A DNA stretch of 21,121 nt from VRUB01 sp046758085 (lineage in GTDB: Bacteria > Pseudomonadota > Gammaproteobacteria > Acidiferrobacterales > SPGG2), in NCBI GenBank assembly GCA_046758085.1, contig JBHHZP010000057.1, positions 1-21,121 on the forward strand, in the 5' to 3' direction. Both the position numbers and the translations under genes were made by a program. Below the pieces are notes generated by a model. That model saw nothing but the letters and a program-made list of their open reading frames with translations. It was not told where the DNA came from and searched no databases. Shown in pieces: positions 1-8,210 of this stretch; the first letter of the stretch is position 1; every line of letters begins with the position of its first letter.

Positions 1-138
1 GCTAAAGTGACCCGTGAATTCGGAATCGCTCCCTAATCCTGCAGTAGTAGCCTTTTCGCTGCGTTGAGCTGTTGCCTGCGCCGCCTGCGACATCTGTACC
101 ACAGTCTCCCCGATGAAGTCGTTGTATGCCCTAAACAC
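1..138 (-). CDS. Possible 5' fragment of an unrecognised minus-strand gene
   Basis: The minus strand is open from position 168 to the left edge. The reading frame has a plausible protein-like composition, with an aromatic and acidic start (FRAYNDFIGE) followed by an Ala/Gln/Ser/Thr-rich stretch. GTG at 138 is the first usable start; an ATG at 93 is the alternative. No convincing ribosome site is seen before either. If real, the gene is divergent from the kinase and continues outside the window. At only 46-56 codons no family can be recognised, so it could be a chance open frame. Confidence 0.25.
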   Translation of the reverse strand, partial: MFRAYNDFIGETVVQMSQAAQATAQRSEKATTAGLGSDSEFTGHFS

Positions 139-208
139 ACTGTCGAAGCAAAAGCCCAGGGAACGGCACTATGGGTGATTAAATCCACTAGGTTTGTGTG
201 GTATTAGC

Positions 209-247
209 TTGCCCATGCGCTCTGCTCGACATAGGCTAGGGCATGGG
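209..247 (+). promoter_or_regulatory. Candidate promoter/operator before the kinase gene
   Basis: TTGCCC at 209-214 and TAGGCT at 232-237 are separated by 17 bp and form a weak sigma70-like pair. The inverted repeat CCCATGC (212-218) / GCATGGG (241-247) brackets the same stretch, so a regulator could bind over the promoter. The match to consensus is poor and the repeat is only 7 bp, so this is tentative. Nothing else was recognised in the leader from 139 to 284. Confidence 0.2.
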
Positions 248-284
248 GAATTACGATCAAAAGCCCGCTGCGTAGCAGCATATC

Positions 285-2756
285 GTGGTCAAAGAACAGC
301 TAAACGTACTCCCGCCTAACTACGAACTCCACTGGTACCGGATCGAGCGTGAACTGGGCCAGGGTGGGTTTGGCATTACCTACCTGGCGCAGGACACCAA
401 CCTCGAACAACTCGTGGCCATCAAGGAGTACCTGCCGGTGGAGTTCGCCGTGCGCGCGCCGGACAGCACGGTGCAACCACGTTCGGAAGCCCACCAAGAC
501 AGGTACCGGTGGGGTCTGGAGCGTTTCATCAACGAAGCACAAACCCTGGCGAAGTTCGATCACCCGAGCATCGTGCGTGTTTACTCGGTATTCGAATACA
601 ACAACACGGCCTACATGGTCATGCGCTACGAGCGCGGGGAGAACCTGGAAACTGTTCTCGAGCGGCGCAAGACTCTCGAGGAAGGTGAGCTGATGAAGAT
701 CCTGCTCCCCATCCTCGATGGGCTCGAGCAAGTGCACCGCTCCGCATTCATACATCGTGACATAAAGCCGGACAATGTCTACATACGCCAAGATGGGACC
801 CCAGTCCTCCTCGATTTCGGCTCCGCTCGGCAAGCACTCGGCAACGACCGCACGCTGACGATCCTGGTCGCACCCGGGTATGCGCCCTTCGAGCAGTACG
901 GCAACAGCAGTGATCAGCAAGGTCCATGGACCGATATCTACAGTCTGGGCGCAACCCTGTACCGCGCGGTCGCAGGCGCGCCACCGGTCGATGCCATGGC
1001 GCGCAGCAAGGGCATCCTGGGAAGCACGCGGGATGTTCTGGTACGGGCCGCCGATATCGGCCGGGGGCGATATTCACCGAAGTTCCTGGAAGCGATCGAT
1101 CACGCGCTCGCGTTCAACGAGAGAGACCGGCCGCAAACGATTGCGGAGTGGAAAACGGAGTTGCGTGCGCAGATTCAGACGACGGCCCCCGACGCGCCGG
1201 TCGAGGTTACGGCGGAAAGCGACAATGCAGGCTCGGCCGGTACCCCGAAGAGCGGGGCTCGGGAAGCAGCGCCGATCTCCGAATCACCCGCCACCGGGGC
1301 AGCACGCCCTTACGAAGCTGAATTTGCTGCGAACACGGCGGTCTACAAGGAGCGGTCCGATCAACCCAGGCCGAAATCACGATCCCCGTGGTTTCGCGCC
1401 GCGGTAACCGTTGCGCTCCTCGTGTTGTTGTCGTTGGTCGGAATCTTTGTCTTGCGCACTATAGGCGAACAACCCGGTGAGACGCCGCCACCGGAGGCGA
1501 CCACTCAGAAACGGCCGGCGGAAACGGACCGGCTGGTGCGGCTGGAACGAGAGCTCGCAGCGCGGGAAAAGAAAATACAAGATGAGCGACGACGACTGGA
1601 TGAGGAGCGAAAACGGCTAAAGGGGCAGGTAAGCGCCAAGGATGCGCTCGCTGTACGGGAGCAAAACCTCCTCGAAGAGCGAAAGCGGCTAGAGGAAGAG
1701 AAACAGCGCCTGGCAGAGCAAGAACGCGACGCGGCGGAGAAAAGGCAAAAGGCAGCGACTGCCAAACGACGCGCCGAGGAGGAAGCACGCCGAGTCGCCG
1801 AAGCTGCCCGCCAGCGCGAAGAAACGATCTCCCGAATTCTAGCCGCGGCGGAAACGGATCTTGCGGCGGGACGGCTGAGCACGCCCGTTGGCGGCAACGC
1901 GCTAGAACGATTCCAAAAGGTGCTCGAAATCGAGGCGCGGAACACGAAAGCGAGACAAGGGATCGAACGCGTCGTCGACGGTTACATCGGCTTTGCGGAC
2001 CGGGCGATGAGGCGCCACGAGTTCGGCAAGGCTCAGGGGTATCTGGACAAAGCCGCCGCGATCGGCGCCGCAGGTGAACGAGTCGCGAGAGCCCGCGCAC
2101 ACCTGGCCAGCGAGAAGAAGGCGTTTGACCGGCAGCAACAGGTGGCGGCGGCGCGGCGCAAAGAGGCTGAAAAGTCCACTCGCGTTGCGGCCATGGCGCC
2201 GGCAAGCCCGGCTGCGAGCCCGACCTTAGAGGAACAACTCACGCGCGCGATCGCCGCATTTGATGCACGCAACTATTCAGAAGCCTTTCGCAAGCTCAAG
2301 CCTTTGGCGGACCAGGACGTTGCCGCGGCGAGCTACCGGGTGGGCGTTATGTATGATACGGGGAGGGGCGCCCCCCGAAGCGATGACGAGGCCGCTAAGT
2401 GGTACCGCAAAGCGGCTGAGCAAGGCTACGCTGCGGCGCAGAACTCATTGGGCGTCATGTACGCGACCGGGCGGGGTGTGGCGCGCGATGATCGTACGGC
2501 CCTCCACTGGTACCGCCGGGCTGCCGAGCAGTGCAACGCCGATGCTCAAACCAATGTCGGTCGCATGTATGCTCAAGGGCGAGGTGTAATGCAAAGCGAT
2601 TTTCAGGCATATGCGTGGTATAACGTGGCGGCGGAGGCGGGAAACGTGATTGCTAGAGACCACCGTGAAGCAATTGCAAAAAAACTACAACCTTTGGAGA
2701 TCGAACATGCACGCAAGCTGTCGCGGCGCTATGCACGTGAGTGCAAGAAGGCATAG
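285..2756 (+). CDS. Membrane Ser/Thr protein kinase with coiled coil and Sel1 repeats
   Basis: An 823-residue Hanks-type kinase that should phosphorylate Ser/Thr in the cytoplasm. Kinase motifs are complete: glycine loop GQGGFG (25-30), lysine 47 in VAIKEYLP, HRD at 157-159 with K161 and N164, DFG at 177-179, the APGYAPFEQY segment from 196, and D217 in WTDIYSLG. A Pro/Glu/Ala-rich linker (about 300-368) leads to one transmembrane helix (about 372-390). Next come a charged Glu/Arg/Lys coiled coil (about 412-515) and three Sel1-type repeats (about 676-784). The C-terminal half is therefore probably periplasmic and may sense or scaffold partners. The start is GTG 285, because an in-frame stop lies at 273-275; its ribosome site is weak. 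A lipoprotein gene follows on the same strand and may be a partner, but this is only inferred from position. Kinase activity is well supported; substrates are unknown. Confidence 0.93.
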   Translation: MVKEQLNVLPPNYELHWYRIERELGQGGFGITYLAQDTNLEQLVAIKEYLPVEFAVRAPDSTVQPRSEAHQDRYRWGLERFINEAQTLAKFDHPSIVRVYSVFEYNNTAYMVMRYERGENLETVLERRKTLEEGELMKILLPILDGLEQVHRSAFIHRDIKPDNVYIRQDGTPVLLDFGSARQALGNDRTLTILVAPGYAPFEQYGNSSDQQGPWTDIYSLGATLYRAVAGAPPVDAMARSKGILGSTRDVLVRAADIGRGRYSPKFLEAIDHALAFNERDRPQTIAEWKTELRAQIQTTAPDAPVEVTAESDNAGSAGTPKSGAREAAPISESPATGAARPYEAEFAANTAVYKERSDQPRPKSRSPWFRAAVTVALLVLLSLVGIFVLRTIGEQPGETPPPEATTQKRPAETDRLVRLERELAAREKKIQDERRRLDEERKRLKGQVSAKDALAVREQNLLEERKRLEEEKQRLAEQERDAAEKRQKAATAKRRAEEEARRVAEAARQREETISRILAAAETDLAAGRLSTPVGGNALERFQKVLEIEARNTKARQGIERVVDGYIGFADRAMRRHEFGKAQGYLDKAAAIGAAGERVARARAHLASEKKAFDRQQQVAAARRKEAEKSTRVAAMAPASPAASPTLEEQLTRAIAAFDARNYSEAFRKLKPLADQDVAAASYRVGVMYDTGRGAPRSDDEAAKWYRKAAEQGYAAAQNSLGVMYATGRGVARDDRTALHWYRRAAEQCNADAQTNVGRMYAQGRGVMQSDFQAYAWYNVAAEAGNVIARDHREAIAKKLQPLEIEHARKLSRRYARECKKA

Positions 2757-2865
2757 CTTCGGGCTCAGGTCCTACGCACTGCGCTTAATGTGGGTGTCAT
2801 ACCGCACAGGGCCGAGCACCGGAAATGCTAAGCTAATTCATTTAACGCAGAAGTTAGCTCCATCG

Positions 2866-3474
2866 TTGGTCAGGTTACGGCTTCATTTCGGGTACCTGGC
2901 GTTCGGCATCGTCCTTGTGGTGATCGCCGGCTGCGTCACGGACGACAAAAAGATCAATGCGATACGGGCCGTGAACGAGGACTTTCGCCAAGAATATGAG
3001 CAGATAATAAAGGAACAGGGCACCAGGGTGTTCGAAGTGAGCGAGGGCCAAGCGTTCATGGCAATGGGGTCGTGCTTAAGGAAGCTCGGGATGACGATCG
3101 AGGCACAAGACTCGAGCGCCGGGTACATGCGGGCGGCTGCGCCCGCTCCGACGCCGTTGAGTGGAGCGGAGTGGCAACGTGTGGGCGAGACGGATCTCCC
3201 GAGAATGCGTCGAATTGTGAAAGACAATGTAGGCTTTCTCGGTGGCTTCATAAAGTTCGAACCGCAGGGGCTGGATATCGTGATCAATGTGACGACTATC
3301 GGAACGAGGCCGGATAACACAGAGGTCTCGGTCACCATGCGCATGCGGGAAACAGCACCGCCCAAGACCGGTTACCCCAGACGCGAATACCCGCCGCCAA
3401 CCGCAGTGCGTATGGGCGTCGCGAAGTTCTGGTCGTACTTCGAGGCGGCGTTGAGGCGCTCTGGAGCAAGCTAA
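2866..3474 (+). CDS. Uncharacterised lipoprotein
   Basis: The protein has a basic start, a hydrophobic stretch and a lipobox ending IAGC, so it should be cut by signal peptidase II, lipidated on that Cys and anchored in the envelope. I chose TTG 2866 because it gives a 22-residue lipoprotein signal and a 202-residue precursor. ATG 2788 is in frame but would give an unusually long leader of 48 residues before the Cys. Neither start has a clear ribosome site. The mature part has alternating polar and hydrophobic stretches consistent with mixed alpha/beta structure (for example GLDIVINVTTIG) and a Pro/Tyr-rich segment near the end. I do not recognise the family. It follows the kinase on the same strand with no terminator seen between, so co-transcription is plausible. 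It converges on the regulator gene with 27 bp between the stops. Confidence 0.7.
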   Translation: MVRLRLHFGYLAFGIVLVVIAGCVTDDKKINAIRAVNEDFRQEYEQIIKEQGTRVFEVSEGQAFMAMGSCLRKLGMTIEAQDSSAGYMRAAAPAPTPLSGAEWQRVGETDLPRMRRIVKDNVGFLGGFIKFEPQGLDIVINVTTIGTRPDNTEVSVTMRMRETAPPKTGYPRREYPPPTAVRMGVAKFWSYFEAALRRSGAS

Positions 3475-3501
3475 TCGTGCATGAGCCGGTGATAGCATTC
3501 G

Positions 3502-6500
3502 TCAAGAACTTTGGATCGACTTATAGATAGCGGATATTTCCGCTGAAGGTGCGGCATTTAGCAATGCCGAGTACGTCTTGCGACAGCGGTCGTAGACCTC
3601 CAGGGCTTCAGCACCGCGGCCGCGTTCACGGTAGAACACCATCAGCTGGCGGTAAAATCCTTCGCATAGATTGTCTACCTCGATTCCTCGTTCGTAGTAG
3701 CCGACAACCTTGTCCCACTGTTCGGCGCCTTCCCAGCGGTCGATGAGCTTGCTCATATAGCGTAGAAACTTACTGCGCATATGCTCGCGAAATGCGATAT
3801 AACACGCCCGATCCGATTCATCCTCCAGGAACGGTCCACGATAGAGGCCCAGCAGTTGTTCCGCCAACTCGGTCAACCAGCTGTCGTCGGTCAGCTTGGG
3901 TGACTCGGTCAGCGCTGCATCGGTGTGGCCGAGCGCCTGTTCGAAGGCCCATGTGTCGAGCCAGAAGTAGCTCTGATTCAACGTAACCCGCCCGTCCTGA
4001 AGCACCACGGCATCGTCCACTCCAAGCAGCCGCCTCAATCTGTGGAGCGTGGAAGTGAACGAGGCATGGGCGTAATCACCGTCCACATGGGGCCAGAGCG
4101 TCTCCGCCAGCTGCTCGGCTCGAACCTCCTTACCACCCAAGGCGACTAAGACTTTCAACAGCTCCAGCGGACGGCCCTGGGCCTTGCCCGCGAATGTTTG
4201 TGGCTCATCATCTTTCAATAAGTGAAACTTGCCCAGCGTAACTAGCTTGAAGGGCCAGGGCCATGCAACAACAGTCATGGATTCCTCGGGAGGTATGAGA
4301 CGACGCTCCCGAATCAGATGCTGCACGTACTCCTTCTCGATTCCCTCGGCTAATGCGCGCGCGCACAGGCGCGCCATTGCCTTAGGCTGCCACCAGAGGA
4401 CATGCGTAAAGTTGTATTTACGGCCAAGCTCCATGCCGGCACGCAAGGACCGCAATCCGGAGTTGTCCTGGCCCCGTTCCAGCGCGGCCTGCGCCGACGC
4501 CAAGTACGCCATAAACACAAGCAACCGGCTATTCATGTGGCTCAGAATGCCGGTCACACGACGAAGTTGCGCCTCACTTTTGCGACGGTCGCCACAGGCT
4601 GCCAGCACCTGCGCCCACCCGAGGCGAGACAGTACTTCAAAAAACGGGCTCCCCAACTCCAACGAAACGCTCAACGCGATTCGCTGATGTTGATAGGCGC
4701 TATGAGCATCAGCCCGGAGCATGCAATTCCAGGCAGAGAGTGAGTGGAAAAGGCAGCGGTCCAGACGCCGGGAGTGTACCAGTCCGCCTTCCATATTCTT
4801 CAGCAACCGCTCGGCCGTTTCCAACTCGCCGGTCTCGAGATGGACCGCTACTCCGTGGGCGAGCAATTGGCTGTCCCAGACTCGCACCCCATGGGCGCGC
4901 GATATCTGCAGGCCCTGCTCAACCGCGTGTCGGCAGGCATCGTGATCGCCTACCAGCATGTGATATATGGACTCGATGTTTCTTAGACTGGCGAGCGCCG
5001 CCGGCGGTAGATCATTGTTCTTCGCCAGCGTGCGCATGGACTCGATTATGTCGAGCGCCTTTGCGTAGTGGCCCGCCCACATGACGGACGTCGCGATCAG
5101 CGGATCTATCGACATTTTAAACTTCGGGTCCGAGCTCGCTTGTGAGACCTCCTGGGCCCGCTCAAACCAGTGCTCGAATTTCGGGTGGTCGGGTCTGCGC
5201 AGCACCATGGACGTATACATGCTTCGCGTGACGTAGGTTTCTAGGTCACTCGGCCGAGAATTCGCGTACATAGCCCAGTGCGATTCCAAGACCTCCAGCC
5301 AGCGGTCGAGCAGACTGAGGTCATCGAGTTCGTAGAGAATGGAGTCGATGACGCCACAGCAAGCGAGGGTGAGACCTTTATAATCTTCCACGGTTAAAGA
5401 TTTGAATAGTTCATAGGCGTGCTCAAAAAGCCGTCGACTTTCACGAGGCGCAGAATGGAAGCGGCTGACACCTTGCCAGTACACGAGCCAAGGATTAGCC
5501 TGAAGAATCTTTGCGGGGACCTGGTCCAGCCATCCGGCCAGGGTCTCGCCTCTGCCCTGATCGAGCATCGCGGATGCGTGATGCAAGATCAAAGGAACCA
5601 CCCGTTCCCAATTATCGGATTCGAGCAGCAGCGGTACGGCATCGTCAACCTGGCCACACTGCTCTAAGTACACGGCCGCCTTGCCGCGCAGCTCAGCGCG
5701 CTCCTCTTCGGAAAATGCCTCCCCTTCCTTGCTCAGCAGAAACTCTCGAAACAAGGGATGGAATTGATATAGACGTTGATCCGGGGCCAGTTTCTCGCTC
5801 ACGAAATAGCTGTTACGCACAAGGTTCAGAAGCAAAGCTTGTGCTTCAGGGTGTTCCGAGAGTTTTTCGGCTACGTCCGCAGTCATTTGCGGTAAACAGG
5901 CCGTGCGAAGCAGAAATCTTTGTGTTTCGGGCTCAAACTTGTCGAAGATCTCACCCGCGAGGTAATCGAAGACGACCTGCGGCGTCATCGACGCCGGCGG
6001 CTCGGCTACCGTGCCCATTACCTTCGCGTGCTCGAGCATCAGTATGACACCGGCTGCCCAGCCTTGGCTCTTTTCATATAGATGCTCGAGATTTTTCTCA
6101 GATATACGTTCACCGCGGATGCGCGCGAATCCGCCAAGTTCCTCGCGGGTCAATCGAAGCTCGTTCCAGCCAATGAGCACCATTTTCTGGTTCGCGCGAA
6201 ATCTAGCCATGCTCGCAGGAGGGTCAGTACGGCTAATGAGGATGGCGCACCCGCGTTTTGGAATCTCGGACAGCCCGACGGCGATGATTTCGTAAAACTT
6301 CGATACCAGCGGTGCCTCCTGACAGTTGTCAAACACAATGACAAAGGATTTACCCAGACGGCTGTATAGATCACGGAAATAACCGCGGGCAAAAGTAGCT
6401 ACGTCACCGCCATACTCGGGCGAAAAGACAGGTAAAGGCTTTTGATTATCCTCGCGATGTTTGAGTGCGGCCTGGCCCATATAGTAGAAGAATGTAGCGA

Positions 6501-6723
6501 CGTCGGTATCGTCCGCGTCTACCTGGTACCACAGGTGGTCAACCTTGCGAGTTTCCAGGTAATCGGATACGAGCGTGGTCTTTCCTGACCCTGGTGGTCC
6601 GACGATCCAGGCAATAGAGCGCTCTCGCCCCGCGTCGAGCAACGAAAAAAGGCGCTTTCTTGGCAGGACATTCGTTAGTGCTGGCCGGGTGGTCTTAACG
6701 AGACTGATCGTCCGATGTGCCAT
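3502..6723 (-). CDS. STAND ATPase transcriptional activator with OmpR-type winged helix and BTAD (SARP-like)
   Basis: A 1073-residue regulator. The N-terminus is a MalT-like signal-transduction ATPase: Walker A GPPGSGKTT at 42-50 (K48), Walker B FVIVFDN around 127-133 (D132), and ISRTDPP around 163-169 as the probable sensor segment. Residues about 390-820 are a long helical, TPR-like region expected to bind the inducer. From about 827 there is an OmpR/PhoB-type winged helix (LVTLGKF ... LWP ... LHRLRRLLG). From about 926 to the end lies a bacterial transcriptional activator domain. This pairing is the output module of SARP activators, which bind direct repeats phased at one helical turn. The chosen start, ATG 6723, is preceded by AACAGGT at a usable spacing; an upstream in-frame extension to 6816 has no better signal. 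The gene stands alone between convergent and same-strand neighbours. The three genes to its right carry 11-bp repeat arrays that it may recognise. Confidence 0.92.
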   Translation of the reverse strand: MAHRTISLVKTTRPALTNVLPRKRLFSLLDAGRERSIAWIVGPPGSGKTTLVSDYLETRKVDHLWYQVDADDTDVATFFYYMGQAALKHREDNQKPLPVFSPEYGGDVATFARGYFRDLYSRLGKSFVIVFDNCQEAPLVSKFYEIIAVGLSEIPKRGCAILISRTDPPASMARFRANQKMVLIGWNELRLTREELGGFARIRGERISEKNLEHLYEKSQGWAAGVILMLEHAKVMGTVAEPPASMTPQVVFDYLAGEIFDKFEPETQRFLLRTACLPQMTADVAEKLSEHPEAQALLLNLVRNSYFVSEKLAPDQRLYQFHPLFREFLLSKEGEAFSEEERAELRGKAAVYLEQCGQVDDAVPLLLESDNWERVVPLILHHASAMLDQGRGETLAGWLDQVPAKILQANPWLVYWQGVSRFHSAPRESRRLFEHAYELFKSLTVEDYKGLTLACCGVIDSILYELDDLSLLDRWLEVLESHWAMYANSRPSDLETYVTRSMYTSMVLRRPDHPKFEHWFERAQEVSQASSDPKFKMSIDPLIATSVMWAGHYAKALDIIESMRTLAKNNDLPPAALASLRNIESIYHMLVGDHDACRHAVEQGLQISRAHGVRVWDSQLLAHGVAVHLETGELETAERLLKNMEGGLVHSRRLDRCLFHSLSAWNCMLRADAHSAYQHQRIALSVSLELGSPFFEVLSRLGWAQVLAACGDRRKSEAQLRRVTGILSHMNSRLLVFMAYLASAQAALERGQDNSGLRSLRAGMELGRKYNFTHVLWWQPKAMARLCARALAEGIEKEYVQHLIRERRLIPPEESMTVVAWPWPFKLVTLGKFHLLKDDEPQTFAGKAQGRPLELLKVLVALGGKEVRAEQLAETLWPHVDGDYAHASFTSTLHRLRRLLGVDDAVVLQDGRVTLNQSYFWLDTWAFEQALGHTDAALTESPKLTDDSWLTELAEQLLGLYRGPFLEDESDRACYIAFREHMRSKFLRYMSKLIDRWEGAEQWDKVVGYYERGIEVDNLCEGFYRQLMVFYRERGRGAEALEVYDRCRKTYSALLNAAPSAEISAIYKSIQSS

Positions 6724-6730
6724 GATGTGT

Positions 6731-6776
6731 ACCTGTTGCAGTGGAAACAGGTTGCGGGCAAATAAGATCTGCCCGC
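6731..6776 (-). promoter_or_regulatory. Two leader hairpins before the regulator, one covering its ribosome site
   Basis: ACCTGTT (6731-6737) is complementary to AACAGGT (6746-6752) with an 8-nt loop. On the minus-strand transcript the downstream arm reads AACAGGT, the likely Shine-Dalgarno sequence of the regulator, so the hairpin would mask translation initiation. Immediately upstream, GCGGGCA (6754-6760) pairs with TGCCCGC (6770-6776). The complementarity is directly visible; translational control is inferred. Confidence 0.4.
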
Positions 6777-6866
6777 TGCTCAGTTGGCGTGTTGCGTGCA
6801 GACAATGGCGTTGCAACTCATATTAAACCATTGAGATACGCAATGGCATATCCAAATTCACGTGAA

Positions 6867-6905
6867 TCTCCGAGATTTCAAATCGGTTTCTCCTTTTCTC
6901 GGAGA
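6867..6905. promoter_or_regulatory. Pair of TCTC(C/G)GAGA palindromes 30 bp apart
   Basis: TCTCCGAGA (6867-6875) and TCTCGGAGA (6897-6905) are each palindromic around a central base and are also reverse complements of one another. Their centres are 30 bp apart, close to three helical turns. A further short palindrome GATTTCAAATC (6874-6884) overlaps the first. They lie about 145-180 bp upstream of the regulator start. They could be a paired operator or pair into a 9-bp stem; which protein binds, if any, is unknown. Confidence 0.35.
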
Positions 6906-7116
6906 CATACAAGAAAGGCAGCGGTATCATTCAGTGCCTTTTCTACGTACACCGGCCCACCCGCGAGGAGCCGGCACGAGCCTGACAATGGTTTCGAACG
7001 GTTAGAGAGCTAACGGGACTGCCAATCAGGTCATGATTAATCAAGACGGCGAGACTCCGCAGTGACACGAAACGCGAGTCGGAAACGCTCTGGATGCCGT
7101 TTTCGTTGCATACTTT

Positions 7117-8100
7117 TTATAATCGCATATTCGCCGCCGTGAGAACTGTAGGCCCTTGATCACTCGTTTCCAAGCGATGCCTTGCTGGTTGTAAATCCTC
7201 GTCGGTATTCCTGGTGGCGGCCATGGCCTCCTCGGCGTCGGACTCAGGTGCTGCACGTGACGGTGGGTCGAGGAGAAAAACCCCACTAACAATGCGTTCA
7301 GCCAGGTTCGTACAGGCCTGCTCGGAAAGCCTTCGCAATGCCGGATCCCCCGCAGCCCATTCCGTGAGCTCACGGCGGTCGCTGCGAAAGGCGTACTTGT
7401 GGCTGTAAAGCTCGGTGCCATCGCTGACGCGGATGAGGCGTGCGTGCGCGATGACCGTCATTGCCAGTGTCGGATCAGCGGCTTCACCCATAGCCCGGAC
7501 TTTCGTCACACTGACCTCGAGAATCGTATCGATACCCTGGTCCGCCAGGTTGGCATAGTTCACCGGCTGTCCACGCCCATTCGGTCCAATGTCCCACCGC
7601 GGAACGAATGTGTAATTCGTGCGCGCCCGCGTTTGCCGGACCACGTGGTCTTGCAGGACAACCTGAATCCCGCGTTCCGTGAGGACCGGTTTCATGGCGG
7701 ATTTTGTCTTCTTGAGCTTGCCTCCGCGCCCGCGGTTCGCTTTTAGCGCCCCAAAGGCGGCGCCACCCGCAGCTACGAAAGGTGTCAAATACGCGCAGCC
7801 GACAATCGCAAGGATACCAAGGCCGCTATCTGCCGTTGCGCCCGCGAATTCCCCACACCCGCCCCAGAATCCACCCACCGCCCGCAGAGTCCCTTTGCCG
7901 GCCCCGGAGCCCTTCTCGCCAGCGTCTACGCGAAACTTGAACGTTGGTGCGTACCGCGCCGAGACGATGCCAATCGTGCCGAGATTGCCCCACTTGTTCT
8001 CGCTAGGGGGCGGGCCCAAACGAGTCTCTAGCGCCAGCACCCAGCCGGACTGTAGAAGAACGGCGGCTGCGGCGACCCACATGATAATCGGGTTTTGCAT
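7117..8100 (-). CDS. Exported protein of unknown function
   Basis: A 327-residue protein with an N-terminal hydrophobic signal (about residues 4-23). The start at 8100 is fixed by a strong GGAGG ribosome site a few bases upstream; a longer in-frame version to 8160 lacks one. Residues about 75-120 are rich in Gly and Ala with small-residue spacing (GGFWGGCGEFAGA ... AAGGAAFGALKA), like a glycine-zipper membrane-inserting segment. The second half (about 140-277) has alternating strands and a helix, with the recognisable stretch TLAMTVIAHARLIRVSDGTE, as in envelope proteins that assemble on outer membranes. The last 50 residues look disordered. I do not recognise a named family. A four-unit 11-bp repeat array lies 65 bp upstream, which predicts control by the nearby STAND-BTAD regulator. 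Confidence 0.8.
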   Translation of the reverse strand: MQNPIIMWVAAAAVLLQSGWVLALETRLGPPPSENKWGNLGTIGIVSARYAPTFKFRVDAGEKGSGAGKGTLRAVGGFWGGCGEFAGATADSGLGILAIVGCAYLTPFVAAGGAAFGALKANRGRGGKLKKTKSAMKPVLTERGIQVVLQDHVVRQTRARTNYTFVPRWDIGPNGRGQPVNYANLADQGIDTILEVSVTKVRAMGEAADPTLAMTVIAHARLIRVSDGTELYSHKYAFRSDRRELTEWAAGDPALRRLSEQACTNLAERIVSGVFLLDPPSRAAPESDAEEAMAATRNTDEDLQPARHRLETSDQGPTVLTAANMRL

Positions 8101-8164
8101 GATGACCTCCAGACACGCTTTACTCTGAAAGAGGCTACTCTCCACGTAATTGTGGCCCACCAGG

Positions 8165-8208
8165 CGTTACACACTACTTACAAATGGCTTACAGATGGGT
8201 TGCAGGGT
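8165..8208 (-). promoter_or_regulatory. SARP-like operator: four 11-bp direct repeats (array 1)
   Basis: Plus-strand units are CGTTACACACT, ACTTACAAATG, GCTTACAGATG and GGTTGCAGGGT, beginning at 8165, 8176, 8187 and 8198. The TTAC/TTGC cores are exactly 11 bp apart (8167, 8178, 8189, 8200). The array ends 64 bp before the start codon of the exported-protein gene. On the minus strand, CACAAT, a fair -10 match, follows 12 nt after the last core. The same motif, period and orientation recur at 9810-9853 and 11100-11143. Binding by the STAND-BTAD regulator is inferred. Confidence 0.7.
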
Positions 8209-8210
8209 CC

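Larger units (their letters stand above)
6724..7116. other. Gene-free stretch between regulator and exported-protein gene
   Basis: No convincing coding frame was found. The regulator leader hairpins and the TCTC(C/G)GAGA pair lie here. Two further short palindromes are GTTAG-AGAG-CTAAC (7001-7014) and TGATTAATCA (7034-7043). No intrinsic terminator with a clear T-tract was seen for the gene ending at 7117, and no strong promoter was recognised for the regulator. Confidence 0.5.

Noticed and set aside
1411..2272. Long minus-strand open frames rich in Arg, Ser and Pro opposite the kinase coiled coil.
   Set aside because: They mirror the GC-rich, Glu/Arg-rich codons of the coiled coil and have no ribosome sites or family features.
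6724..6816. N-terminal extension of the regulator upstream of ATG 6723.
   Set aside because: The extension would translate the leader hairpins; the AACAGGT site before ATG 6723 and the usual start of MalT-like ATPases favour the shorter form.
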